Source of the DNA: Euclidia mi
Taxonomy: Eukaryota; Arthropoda; Insecta; Lepidoptera; Erebidae
Assembly: GCA_944739405.2 (NCBI GenBank)
Contig: OX123191.2
Coordinates: 2,398,830-2,462,829 of the forward strand
Direction: 5' to 3'
DNA length: 64,000 nt
Position 1 is the first letter of the stretch; the number at the start of each line of letters is the position of its first letter. A program made the translations under genes and the position numbers. The notes beneath the pieces are model-generated. The model saw nothing but the letters and a program-made list of their open reading frames with translations. It did not search any database and was not told the DNA's origin. Shown here piece after piece: positions 44,371 to 55,185 of this stretch.

Positions 44371-45376
44371 CCTATCTCCCTAGTGCTACCCTACCCCTGT
44401 TAGGTATATTGTATAGCGAGGCCGTGTACACTGTGGTCATACAGACTGTCGCGTATACAACCCTAATCCCTAGTTCCCTAGCAGTCCCTGGGATCCCTGG
44501 GCCGGGATATCTGTCGCCGGGAGACCTGCGGCAGACGGAAAGTGGGTAGGATTACGGTGTAGCGGAGTGGGTTATCTCACTGCCGGTCGAGCAGACTCAC
44601 AAGACCGATCATGGTGACGGCTAAGGGTGTCTTGGCCGCAGTGAGAGGTGTGGGGTAGGGTATGAGTCCAAGCCGGGAGTGAACTTGTGACTCGTTTATT
44701 TCTTAAAATTATAATCTTATATACTAAACTTATTCTATGTACACATATACACGTATTTAGTTGTGTGCCGTCTGTGTATTGTGCCGATGCAGCATGTCTG
44801 AGCCGACCGCCGTACGTGATAAATTACATGATCTTAAAATATCACGCATCTTCCTCGGTGATAAGTTGGATGTGTGTTGGAATGCCAAGAATGTCATGTT
44901 CATGTTTGAATACTTATAGTTGCCTTTCTTCCACTATGTTATACTTAAACTTTCGAAGCTCAACGTTTGTAACCGTCTCTGCTTGCTTACATTTACTATT
45001 AATTTAGATTTTTCACACTTAGAATTCTTCCGCCATTATAAGCCCTAAATTGCCAATCTAGTTCTTGTCATGCATCCTAGCGTTTCCCGTGCGCCTCTTA
45101 TACCGGCAGCTTAATGATTCAGCCTTTGTTCCTAGGAATTACGTCACGGTTCAACTGACGTAACCGGATCCCCAGTCTTCTTCATCGCCTGAGTGGAGTG
45201 TCCGAGCTGACCTGGACTACGGGACCTCGCCAGGGAAGTGTGGAAGGCTAGACAAGTGCGCAACGACCTAGGCCGAACCTTACAATTTTTTTTAATATAC
45301 CTTAATTTTTTTTTAAATTTCAAAACTTAGTTTTATTTCTTCCAAATTCTTTGTTCACGTCTTATATACGTGACAA

Positions 45377-45394
45377 TGGCGCCTAAAAACGTGG
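45377..45394 (+). promoter_or_regulatory. Gypsy primer binding site
   Basis: TGGCGCCTAAAAACGTGG starts one base after the 5' LTR. The TGG start pairs with the CCA end of a tRNA. The tRNA species is not assigned. Confidence 0.7.
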
Positions 45395-45767
45395 TTTAAG
45401 GTCTTTCGCACTTGGTTTTGGTCTTTTTAGTGGTTTTATGTGGTGGTGGCTTTAGTAGTGTTTGTCTACTTGTCTTAAATTTCTTAGAACTTTAAGTAAT
45501 TTCGTCATTTAAATAATAGGTTTATTTACATAGACTTTGTGTAGTTTACCGTTATTTCTATTATGTTAAACTGTAGTTACAAAATTTTGATTCGCTTAAA
45601 TAAATGTAACTTAGTGTATTTCACCTGACTTCACCTGTCTCATTATTTTATGTTTGGTTTTTGTTCCCAAATAAATTGTAACAGACCGGATTTTACTTGA
45701 TTTATGTTTGTAAATTGTGCATAACCTACCCAGTTCTTTTACTTTATTTTTTTATTTAAATAACAAT

Positions 45768-47093
45768 ATGGCAATTCCAATAAAATATTTACAGCTTCAG
45801 AAATCTGAGCTCATGTATGAAGTTGCTATCCGTGGAGAACTTCCGTCTGACAACGTAGCGGGTTTAAGACGTCAAGTCACTAAATTAACGCAATTATATT
45901 CGTCTGATGACATAATCGATTCGGTTTTCCAGTTTTCAGAGGATTGTAAAGGCTCTCAAGAGACGCTAGAGAAGGTTAAAGCTAATCTGGATGACTTAAA
46001 ACTTAACTTTGATGAGTCTCTTTTTAATAGAACTAAGTCTCTTCTACATCATTTATATTATAGGCTTCAACGTATTGAAAAACCGCAGGCGGCTGATGAT
46101 ATATCAAAATTAGATAAAATAAAGAAAATTTACGAGGGGTATTATGAGATGCTTTTGAGCCTTGATAAGCCAAAGGTCAAAGACCAGAAGCAGTCCACGT
46201 CTTCAGTTATTTCTGAAGAGGATTTTTTAAATAGACCTAATTTATCCGGGATGAATATTGCAGCTTCGTGTGATCGCGGGTTAATAGGAGAACTGAATAA
46301 GTTAAAATATGACGGAAAATCTTGTGTCAGATCATTTATACAGAAAGTTGAAGAATTCCGTACGTCTAAAAATATAACTGAAAATAAAATGCTAAGTTCT
46401 GCTACCGATATTTTCATTGGTGATGCACTTCATTGGTACCGTAACATTAGGGGCAGTATCGGTAGTTGGAATGAGGTACTAATTGCGTTAAAGAATGATT
46501 TCGACGTCCCCGACTACGATTATCGCATGGTTTCAGAAATTCGTCAGCGTACGCAAGGCAAAGAAGAGAACATAACAATTTATTTATCTATAATGCAAGG
46601 CATGTTCTCCAGGCTAAATAAACCTTTAGAGGAAGACGTTAAACTCGAAATCATTCTGCATAATATTCGTCCTTGCTACTCAACTATCATAGCTGCTAGT
46701 ACTAATATTAAATCACTGGAAGACTTAAAATTAATTTGCAAGAATTATGAACGCATAAAGGTTCGTTCAGAATTTTTTAAGGAACCACCTTCGGTTTCAG
46801 CTAATACATTGGCTCTGGAATTTGGCTACCAGTCTTCAAAGCGTAAGTCGACGACTAGTAGCCAAGGTAAGGTGTTTTACTGTGCTCACCATCAAGGGTC
46901 ACAAAAAGTCTCTGAAATTCAGGCTCCTGAAGTCGAAACTTCGGCTATCTCCAAAGTTCCCTACTGTCACCGTTGCCGTGTTAATACGCACTCTATGAAA
47001 GACTGTACAGCTGAGCGTAAAGTCTTTTGCTTTAAGTGTGGCATGAAGGAAGTTCGCACACCAGAGTGTCCAAACTGCAAACCAAAAAACTAG
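45768..47093 (+). CDS. gag: Ty3/gypsy Gag
   Basis: Structural polyprotein that forms the virus-like particle and binds RNA. I chose the ATG at 45768 (MAIPIKYLQLQKSELMYEVA); the in-frame ATG at 45717 adds a 17-residue stretch that looks untranslated. The N-terminal half is helical and charged (residues 10-130). The capsid region has KSCVRSFIQKVEEFRTSKNI and DALHWYRNIRGSIGSWNEV (about 185-240). Two Cys knuckles follow: CHRCRVNTHSMKDC and CFKCGMKEVRTPECPNC (about 405-437); the second lacks the usual histidine. The frame is intact and ends TAG at 47091, directly after the heptamer A AAA AAC. It overlaps pol, which lies in the -1 frame. Confidence 0.92.
   Translation: MAIPIKYLQLQKSELMYEVAIRGELPSDNVAGLRRQVTKLTQLYSSDDIIDSVFQFSEDCKGSQETLEKVKANLDDLKLNFDESLFNRTKSLLHHLYYRLQRIEKPQAADDISKLDKIKKIYEGYYEMLLSLDKPKVKDQKQSTSSVISEEDFLNRPNLSGMNIAASCDRGLIGELNKLKYDGKSCVRSFIQKVEEFRTSKNITENKMLSSATDIFIGDALHWYRNIRGSIGSWNEVLIALKNDFDVPDYDYRMVSEIRQRTQGKEENITIYLSIMQGMFSRLNKPLEEDVKLEIILHNIRPCYSTIIAASTNIKSLEDLKLICKNYERIKVRSEFFKEPPSVSANTLALEFGYQSSKRKSTTSSQGKVFYCAHHQGSQKVSEIQAPEVETSAISKVPYCHRCRVNTHSMKDCTAERKVFCFKCGMKEVRTPECPNCKPKN
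47084..47090 (+). promoter_or_regulatory. -1 ribosomal frameshift site (A AAA AAC)
   Basis: The codons cc[A AAA AAC] TAG place the heptamer in exactly the phase needed for tandem slippage. After a -1 shift, reading passes the gag stop into pol as LVSENCRKHAV. Slippery heptamers of this type are established in retroviruses and some Ty3 elements. The stop directly behind it may add a pause. No downstream structure was computed. Confidence 0.75.
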
Positions 47094-50000
47094 TTTCTGA
47101 AAATTGTAGGAAGCATGCGGTTAGTCATACAGATAGCTCGAACTGGAATGATTGGCTCATGTTTGTAAAAAACTTCTTTTCTAGGAAACATATTTCTACA
47201 ATTTTCAATGTCAAACCGAGTAATGACCCTAGGCCTTATGCGAAGGTAAGAATCAATAAGGATTTGTTTTTGTATGGTTTGTTGGATTCTGGTTCCGCCG
47301 TCACTATCCTAGGTAAGAACTCTCATGAACTTTTAATAAGATTAGGTCTGATTTTATGCAACGATGAGAGAATAACTGTTACTGCAGCAGGAGGTCAAAG
47401 GATAACATCCCTTGGTTATATTCTTCTACCCTTGACCTTCGAAGATAAATTTTCTATTATTAAGGCGCACGTTATTCCAGCGATCGAAACCGTTTTAATC
47501 TTAGGAATCGATTTTTGGAACACATTCAACCTGTGCCCTAAGTATTTATCAGAGAAAGAAAACTTATTCTTAACTGATCCCGGGCTCTCGGAAATTTCTT
47601 CGTCATCTACTCATCATCTGTGTGGCTATGACACTTTGAACTCTTCTCAAAAACTGTTAGCTGACAATGTCGTTAGTAATTTTAAGGACATTTCATACGC
47701 AGAGAGAGGTTTAGGTCGTACTCACGTCATAAAACATCGTATAGATACTGGTGATGCTGAACCTATTCGACAGCGATACTACCGCATGTCACCAGAAAAG
47801 CAACGTATTGTTGCTGAACAGGTTGATGAGATGTTAGCGCTAGACGTTATTGAACCTTGTGAGAGCCCGTGGTCTTCTCCGGTGTTAATGGTCGGCAAGA
47901 AGGATGGAAAGCCCCGCTTCTGCTTAGACAGTCGTAAACTTAATGCTGTTACAAAGAAGGACGCATATAAGCTGCCATATGTGTCTGAAATATTGGATAA
48001 TCTAAAAGATGCGCGTTATCTTACTAGCATTGATTTATCTAAAGCTTTTTGGCAGATATTAATCGATGAAAAGGACAGAGAGAAGACTGCGTTTTATGTT
48101 CCTGGTCGAGGAACTTTTATGTTCAAAGTCACAGCTTTAGGACTTACCAATGCCCCTGCTACGCAACAGAGACTTGTTGATCTCTTATTCGGGCCTGAGT
48201 TCGAGCTCAAAGTCTTTGCTTATTTAGATGATGTAATTATCATTAGCAGAACTTTCGAGGAACACGTAGAACTGCTTCAGAAGGTTTTCCAAAAATTACG
48301 TTCGGCTAATCTCACTGTCAACCTGGACAAGTGTCACTTCTTCCGAAGTCAATTACGTTATCTTGGCTACATTGTGGATGCTCATGGCTTAAGGACTGAC
48401 CCAGATAAGGTCAAAGCCATATTAGACTTTCCCACTCCTACTAATAGGAAGGAGGTTAAACGTTTTCTGGGTACAGCGTCTTGGTATAGGCGTTTTATTC
48501 CACATTTCAGTACCGTAGCAGGTCCTCTAAATAAGCTTACTTCTAATAAAAAGAACGCCTCTGCGTTTCAATGGAACCCGGATGCTGACAAGGCTTTTCT
48601 AGAATTAAAATCCAAACTAGTTCAAGCACCTGTCCTTGCTTGTCCTGACTTTAACCTTCCTTTTGAGGTACACACTGATGCTAGCAATTTTGGTATCGGT
48701 GCAATGTTAGCTCAAACTATTGATGGTGTGGAACATCCAATTGCGTACATGAGCCGTTCTTTAAGTAAACCGGAGAGGAACTACAGCACAACAGAACGGG
48801 AGGCTCTTGCCGTTCTTACTGCTCTTTAATACTGGCGCTGTTACCTTGAGACCGACAAAACCTTCTTAGTCTACACTGACCATTCTTCGCTTAAATGGTT
48901 TATGTCTCTCACTAATCCAACTGGTCGGCTTGCAAGGTGGGGAGTTCGCCTTTCTTCTTTTAATTTTGAAATAAGACACCGCCGTGGCAAGGAAAATATT
49001 ATCCCGGACGCCCTTTCTAGATGTCTTCCAGTTGACGTTATTTCAAACGGCGATGTTTCCGCGGCTTCAGGCCTTGATACTCAGGATTCTTGGTATCTGA
49101 AGATCTTCCAGGGCTGCCAGTCTAATCCTATAAATTTCCCAAATTACAAGGTGGAAAATAATGAATTATATAGGTACATGAAAACTAAGGTTGACCTTAC
49201 GGTTGAATTTGCTTGGAAGAAGGTTATTCCTAAAGAACAACAAGCAGGCATTTTAATTCAGTGCCACTCTGAACCTATTTCTGGTCATTTCGGCGTGTTT
49301 AAGACATATAAGCGCTTAGCACTTCGTTTTTATTGGCCCGGTATGTATTCTAGCGTAGTTCAATTTGTTTCTAACTGCGAAACGTGTCTAGCTCATAAGC
49401 ATTCTACCCATGGTGTCTCTGGAAAAATGGGTAGGCCTAAAGACGTTTCTCGTCCCTTCCAGGTTCTATCAATCGACTTGGTTGGTCCATTGCCTTCTTC
49501 TCGGAAACAGAATCAGTTTATTTTCGTTGTGACTTGCTGCTTTTCTAAATATTGCCTTCTTTTTCCACTTCGTCGAGCTACTTCAAATTTAATAGTCAAA
49601 CACCTAGAGGATGACGTCTTTCTCGTTCACGGAATACCTCAAACTATTATTCTTGGTAATGGAAGTCAGTTTATTAGCCGAGATTTGGATAATCTTTTCA
49701 AAAAGTACAAAGTTCCTAGCATACATTTTACTCCCAAGTACACTCCACAAATCAATACAGTGGAAAGATATAACAAAACAATAATAACTGCTGTTTCCAG
49801 TTTCGTAGATGGGGATCATAGATCTTGGGACACCAACCTTCCTCAAATCCAATTCGCCATTAATAATTCTGTTAACGAAAGCACGGGGTATACTCCATCC
49901 TTCTTGGTACACGGAAGAGAGTTAGTCGTTTGTGGTTCTCATTACATCGAATACCCAGATCCAGCAGACCTTATATTTCTACCACGCGATGCTTATGCTG

Positions 50001-50311
50001 CAAACTTAGGTCAATTATCGACAATATTCGATAAAGTTCAGGTTGCTTTGTGGGAAGCTCATGTAAAAAATACACAACATTATAACTTGCGCCGCAAACA
50101 TGCCGAGTTTAGTGTGGGCGATATCGTTTGGAAGCGTTGCTACTTCCAGAGCGATAAAGATACTCATTTTAGTAAGAAGTTAGCCCCTAAATTTCAAAAA
50201 TGCCGGGTAAAAGTTAAACGATCACCATTAGTTTACGTTCTAGAAGACATGAATGGTCGCGACCTTGGCGTTTGGCATGTTAAGGATCTCAAGCTTAAGA
50301 GATACCCGTAG
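47087..50311 (+). pseudogene. pol: Ty3/gypsy Pol (protease-RT-RNase H-integrase), one in-frame stop
   Basis: Made by -1 frameshifting from gag. Protease LYGLLDSGSAVTILG (about 47268-47312). RT with KPRFCLDSRKLNAVTKKDAY, TSIDLSKAFWQILI, ALGLTNAPATQQRLVDLL and catalytic YLDDVIII (about 48220). RNase H VHTDASNFGIGAML and YMSRSLSKPERNYSTTE. A single TAA at 48827-48829 interrupts RNase H; the same frame continues with 'TDHSSLKWF'. Integrase zinc site is H...H in CHSEPISGHFG with CETCLAH. The first aspartate is in LSIDLVGPLP and the glutamate in NTVERYNKTI. The second catalytic site reads ILGNGSQF, where DNG is expected, so one aspartate is glycine. The C-terminus is GVWHVKDLKLKRYP, with no chromodomain seen. 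Two changes make this copy inactive although the rest is intact. Confidence 0.93.
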
Positions 50312-50362
50312 TGAGTTAATTAATTTTTTTTTCGGATTTCAATAATTTGAAATCCTTTTTCT

Positions 50363-50376
50363 GGGAAGAGGGGTAA
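50363..50376 (+). promoter_or_regulatory. Gypsy polypurine tract
   Basis: GGGAAGAGGGGTAA immediately precedes the 3' LTR. Confidence 0.8.
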
Positions 50377-52515
50377 TGTAACATTGTGTACATAAATGTC
50401 CTTTACTACTAATTAAAAAAAAAAACTTAAAAATAAACAATAAAAAAAACAACTTAAAAATAAACAATTTAATTTAAACTATTTACAAAATAAACAAATG
50501 AATTTAAACTATTTACATACTAAACAATTTAAATATAACTATGAAAAAAAAAGAAAAACGGCAAGCAATGCGGACAACGACATTATTTTATATATATACC
50601 GAAGTACCGGTTCCTCATCGCCGCCCGCCAGCGGCCGCACGCCGCGCGCGCACCTAGCTATCACAGGCAGTCCGTAGCCGAACCTCTCGAGGCACGAACG
50701 CTGTCGCCTTGACTAATTTTCTCACTGGTTAACCGTCATTACGAAATATCAATCTTGAACGTAAAGTTATTTACGAATATTTTAAAACTTTAATATCAAC
50801 TTAAGAGTGGATTGCCTTTCTCCATATACTTAAAACTGTTGTAATTATTAATTTAGTGACCATGATTCCCAAACTTGGGTAAGTTGTGCACATTAATTTA
50901 TAAAGATTTCTAACGGCCGTTACCTACCTGTTGTATTATATTCTTTGTGTTAATTTTAGAGGTACGAGTCCGACTAAATATTGTAGCTTTATTCTATCCT
51001 GTGTGTAATGCTTATAGTTGCCTTTCTTCCACTATGTTATACTTAAACTTTCGAAGCTCAACGTTTGTAACCGTCTCTGCTTGCTTACATTTACTATTAA
51101 TTTAGATTTTTCACACTTAGAATTCTTCCGCCATTATAAGCCCTAAATTGCCAATCTAGTTCTTGCCATGCATCCTAGCGTTTCCCGTGCGCCCCTTATA
51201 CCAAAGTCAAAGTCAAGTCAAAGTCAAAATCCTTTATTCATTTAAATCACAAAGTGACACTTATGAACGTCAATTAAAAAAAATAATTACTTAAAGCTTC
51301 TACATTTACATTTACTGCCACGTTCGCAAAGCAATAGGTAGAACCATGAGAAAGAACGGGCAATAAAACTCAAGGTCACTCTTTTTCATCGCCAGGTTTT
51401 GCATAATACATACAAATTTAAATTTTGTAAGGTACTGCAACTGTTTCACCTTCTATGTCATTTGTATATATTTACTCTACTTAATACTCAAGCATAATGT
51501 AGTAAAATTTTGATGTTCATTTAATTAGCCTCCTGAGAATTGACATGGTGAAACAGGAGCATCCACTTACATTAAGTACCTAACAATGCAGGCAATCCGC
51601 GCAAATGTTCAGAACCATGATAGAAATGATACAGTTTAATATTAAAAATGTAATACCAGCCCGTAAGACCGACATCGACCAGTCATCGCAAGTAGCACCC
51701 GTTCACGAGTATGACGCATGGGCCAGCCATCATCCCTCTCGCCATATCAGAGGGACAGGGATGACCCGACACACGACGCCACCACAAGAAATGACATTTT
51801 AGTGAGCATGACGACAACGGTACACGAACCGGCAGTAATTAACAATCTGTTGGTATACTGACCATGAACACGAATTACCTGCATTTTCCAGATCGTTAAT
51901 ATTATCATAAATATGTGGAACGCGTGCAAAATGCAAATGTAGTACCTATATTTGATTGATTGACATGATACTTTTTGAAATATAACCACCGATCGAACTG
52001 ATGGGCTACATGATTATAATACATTATAAAATAAAAATAACAAATAAAAGTATCTAACGAGATGAGTGACATTTAGTAATGTGGTGGCGATTCCAAAAAC
52101 TATCATTTACATGATTTTAATTGGAATGGAATAATATTTAATTACATGTCAAGAAACTTATCATCTACCTATTTACTGTATAATATATGAATTATGAAAC
52201 ATTATTTCCAAGCGCATTTGTCATTCAGATATTCATTTAAATTATAATAAGCCTTTTGCTAACCGGCAGCTTAATGATTCGGCCTTTGTTCCTAGGAATT
52301 ACGTCACGGTTCAACTGACGTAACCAGATTCCCAGTCTTCTTCATCGCCTGAGTGGTGACGGGACCTCGCCAGGGAAGTGTGGAAGGCTAGACAAGTGCG
52401 CAACGACCTAGGCCGAACCTTCAAATTTTTTTTAATATACCTTAATTTTTTTTAAAATTTTAAAACTTAGTTTTATTTCTTCCAAATTCTTTGTTCACGT
52501 CTTATATACGTGACA
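50377..52515 (+). repeat. Gypsy 3' LTR, interrupted
   Basis: Starts TGTAACATTG at 50377 and ends CGTGACA at 52515. It is split by a LINE tail at 51203-52261. A deletion of about 20 bp near 52355 relative to the 5' LTR is seen ('gagtggtgacgggacc' against the longer text at 45190-45225). Confidence 0.92.
51203..52261 (-). mobile_element. LINE 3' fragment inserted in the gypsy 3' LTR
   Basis: On the reverse strand it ends 'aataaaggattttgactttg' with GACTTT units at the lower-coordinate border, like the LINE end at 57403-57430. The host LTR reads 'cttatacc|ggcag' in its other copy, so the borders are clear. ACC may be the target duplication. About 1.06 kb, no clear coding region; an 80-codon reverse frame at 51747-51989 has no domain. 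Confidence 0.7.
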
Positions 52516-52519
52516 ATGA

Positions 52520-53163
52520 CAAGAACCGAAAATTTTACAAGTCTTTTAACTACTTTGTACTTCGGGGCAAAATCGGGCATGGATTCCCCGTATGAACCAA
52601 ATTTACTTAATTATTCTAAGTCTAAATTACTTTATAAACTACAATTAATTTAACACTAAATTTTACAAGTCCCAAATGATTCTACTTTACTAAAGTTCAC
52701 TAAATACAAGACACTGATGCAAATTTTCTAAGTTGATGATATTACCACTGCTAATTCAAAGTTAATAATTGTTCACTACTTACGGTTTTGCTTGACCAAA
52801 CCTCTCACTGCACGTCACTGCCGATATGTTACGTCACGTCCCTTGACGTCACAGGCTCCAAACGCACCCAGATATAGGATGCCCAGTGGCGCCCCTCTCG
52901 TATCGCAGGCTCGAACTCAAAGGCACTTGCAGCGCCCTCTGCCAATTCTTGTCACAACTCCAAGTAGCGATGATTACCGCTTTGTAGCGCTTAACAGCGC
53001 CACACACACTTGTATACACAAAGGATAATTCACGACGAACTTTGAACCGTACTCTGTTACCAGCGGGGTAACAGGATAAACAAAGAGCCAACGGAACGAA
53101 CACCTGAGTGGAGGAATATTGTTGTTACACAATAACCCCGTCCGACTCCGAAGGGCCAAAAAA
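52520..53163 (-). other. BEL leader (5' untranslated region)
   Basis: Lies between the BEL 5' LTR and the gypsy insertion. It continues at 41756-41875 on the other side of the gypsy element up to the gag ATG. No frame of note; CpG-rich at 52830-53050. Confidence 0.75.
53141..53158 (-). promoter_or_regulatory. BEL primer binding site
   Basis: Reverse-strand TGGCCCTTCGGAGTCGGA starts five bases after the LTR end. The TGG start fits pairing with a tRNA CCA end. Confidence 0.65.
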
Positions 53164-53349
53164 TGATTGAGCGTCGGCTGCTTGGTAAGGTATGCTTGGA
53201 TAGTAAATGAAATAACCGTTTGATGCGAGTTAAAAATTTAATTGTTCGGACCCTTATATAGCTGCCTCGGAGAATCTTAACATCGCGATTCAGAAACTCG
53301 GTACAACGCCATCTATCGAGCGTTGTGGTAAACTTTACACAATCGAACA
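53164..53349 (-). repeat. BEL 5' LTR
   Basis: Matches 31407-31593 with about three substitutions and one indel. The TATA-like AGCTATATAAGGGTC is kept. It is followed outside by GAGAT (53350-53354). Confidence 0.93.
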
Positions 53350-53354
53350 GAGAT

Positions 53355-53732
53355 TGTTTTGATATTCGTATTAATGATGTAATAATATCGATACGAAATT
53401 TTACAGACTAACTTCTACTTGCGGCATCACCGACATGGTTGTCAGTTATCGGAAAAGAAGGTAGCTTAATGTGATGTAGAGCTATTCCGCAATAGTTAAT
53501 TAAAGATGTATTTACATAGAAGGGTAACAAACAACAAGGGTAACAACAGTCTAGATACCGATGCAGTCCAGATACCTCTAGGTTAGGAAATCGCAACCTA
53601 AGATACATAGATTAATAATGTATAGATCTTAATTTGAACAGGTTAAATACATCGCATACATTCATACGACTTATTCCTTTATTTTACTTGAGTTGAGGAT
53701 TTTAAACTTTCGCGATTTTTTATACATCATAC
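53355..53732 (-). other. Outer Harbinger sequence between BEL and Penelope
   Basis: By the BEL target duplication this is the continuation of 31406 and should hold the upstream part of the MADF/BESS-like gene. A 66-codon reverse frame (53408-53608) shows no domain I can confirm. Confidence 0.4.
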
Positions 53733-53754
53733 AAAATAAATTAGCGGGTCTTAA

Positions 53755-55125
53755 GGTCAACGCTCATTAGAGCCACCCGGCACCCACTCCACACGGCGTC
53801 CACGAGTGGACGTCGCGCGGTCAACCAGCGGACCGCGCGCCGTCAACGAGTGAACGCCGCGCGGTCAACCAGTGGACCGCGCGCCGTCAACGACTGAACG
53901 CCGCGCGGTCAACGAGTGTACGTCGCTTGGTCCACGAATTATCGAATAGTCTGTTAACAATTGGCACTAGGTCTACACGTGTGTTTCGTAATGCCAAATT
54001 TTACAAACGTTGAATTGGCACTCTATTTTATATCAATTAACTTTTTCAAGTAATGCAATGACCACACACAACTAGATACTAAACTTTTGTCTATGAATAC
54101 ACCTACTAACTACAAATTTTAACATAAGGTATGCTCATGAAAAACACTACCTAAAATATTTTTAATTCTGCAGGCTTATATTTGCCGTGTGGTTGACGGC
54201 ATAGAATACAAGTGTCACCACCCCCTATCTTCCCGTGGGTGTCGTAAGAGGCGACTAAGGGATAACCCGATGCAAATACCATTTTTGCGTAGAGACGGAA
54301 AACTCGACATCAAACCCTATACGACTGCCTCGTTGGTCTCGCGGCATAAATGTGCGCGTGGGATCGGGAGGTCTCGGGTTCGATTCCTGGGTCGGGCAGT
54401 ATTAGTGGGTTTTACTGTCACGAAATTCTCAGTAGCAGCACGGAGTCTGGAAATGTGCCCGGTACGGCAATAGACTCGCCCCTTATTACGTGGGAATAAA
54501 GTATATCTGGCGAAAAGTGGGTGTAGAAATACACCTCTGCCTACCCCTTCGGGGATAAAAGGCGTGACGTTATGTATTATATTACCTGCTAAGTAATGAA
54601 ATCGTTAATGATTTCCCCGAATCACCAACTGCGACAGCCAGTGTTGCCAATAAAGGATTACTCGTAAGAACATAATATATTTTTGAGTAAAAATAAGAGT
54701 ATCATTTACACGGTAATTAATAATTAAAAATACTTTACAAAAGAACACGGTAGTAGCTTATTACCGTAGACCGTGTCTTGCTCAAAATTACCGTGCATCT
54801 ACGGTATTTACCGTGTATCTGGTAACACTCGGACGTGAATCATTCGCGGGCAGCGCGCGATCCGCTTCGGACCCGCACGTTGGCGACGAGCCTTCAACGC
54901 GCGGCAAGCATGCGAGCAGCGAGTTGCCACCGAGCCGTCCACGCGCGGACGGCGGGTGGACCACCCGCCGCCCGCGCGTGGACGACTTACGACAGAGGCG
55001 ATCCGGTAACGCTACGGAATTGATGTAGTGAGCGCATACCCATACAAATCCATATAAAGAATACTAACCGCACGAGCCGAGGCGGTGCGAAGTGGGTGCC
55101 GGGTGGCTCTAATGAGCGTTGACCT
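53755..55125. mobile_element. TTAA-flanked MITE, 34-bp inverted ends
   Basis: GGTCAACGCTCATTAGAGCC... matches the complement of the right end over 34 bp without mismatch. TTAA borders are at 53751-53754 and 55126-55129. The undisturbed right end of the Penelope has a single TTAA at this point. Internal arms have tandem CGCGCGGTCAACCAG-like units on the left (53810-53930) and CpG-rich palindromic text on the right (54890-55000). A TTAA target is used by piggyBac and Kolobok types; no transposase is present. Confidence 0.85.
54184..54580 (+). repeat. Composite repeat D plus SINE family B, copy 3
   Basis: Module D (GCCGTGTGGTTGACGGCATA, CTTCCCGTGGGTGTCGTAAG, 'aggcgactaagggataaccc') passes without a break into the family B head CTCGTTGGTCTCGCGGCATA with B box GGGTTCGATTCC, and the tail ends 'ggggataaaaggcgtgac'. 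It is inserted in the MITE at 53755-55125. Confidence 0.85.
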
Positions 55126-55185
55126 TTAATCGCGTACAATTAACTTATTTTAAGGTATATTATATATTTAAGGTATAAATTCACC

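Larger units (their letters stand above)
42522..44912 (+). mobile_element. Small non-autonomous LTR element with minisatellite
   Basis: A 5-bp duplication CTTAT flanks it (42517-42521, 44913-44917), and the uninterrupted 3' LTR of the host gypsy has one CTTAT. The first 702 bp (42522-43223, TGTACAAGTT...TTTGAACA) act as a 5' LTR. About the last 540 bp of it recur at 44372-44912. There the final CA reads TA, and the first part is replaced by the minisatellite. Next to the 5' copy TTC is followed by TGGCGTCTCTCCGGGATAG, a plausible primer site. No gag or pol frame. It is read as a TRIM/LARD-like element (inference). Confidence 0.7.
41880..45375 (+). repeat. Gypsy 5' LTR, interrupted
   Basis: The two parts are 41880-42521 and 44913-45375, split by the element at 42522-44912. 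A TATA-like 'attttatatatatacc' is at about 42091. The A+T-rich first 170 bp have tandem 'aaataaacaatt' units. Ends TG...CA. Confidence 0.92.
41880..52515 (+). mobile_element. Ty3/gypsy LTR retrotransposon, 10.6 kb with nested insertions
   Basis: It is inserted in the BEL leader between its primer site and gag. The 4-bp duplication ATGA flanks it (41876-41879, 52516-52519). LTRs start TGTAACATTG and end CGTGACA; each would be about 1.1 kb without insertions. Gag and pol lie between, and no env-like frame separates pol from the 3' LTR. By eye the two LTRs differ at only about a dozen sites plus a small deletion, so it is young. The element without insertions is about 7.2 kb. Confidence 0.95.
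31407..53349 (-). mobile_element. BEL/Pao LTR retrotransposon, 21.9 kb with nested insertions
   Basis: Reverse-strand element with 186-187 bp LTRs at both ends and the 5-bp duplication GAGAT outside (31402-31406, 53350-53354). The primer site is next to the 5' LTR, the polypurine tract next to the 3' LTR, and gag-pol lies between. Nested elements are a Harbinger (31920-34472), a LINE (about 38048-40222) and a gypsy element (41880-52515). Removing these leaves about 6.6 kb, normal for BEL. The LTRs differ by about three substitutions and one indel, so the copy is fairly young. Confidence 0.93.

Noticed and set aside
50312..50376. env gene in the gypsy element
   Set aside because: Only 65 bp separate pol from the 3' LTR; no third frame exists.
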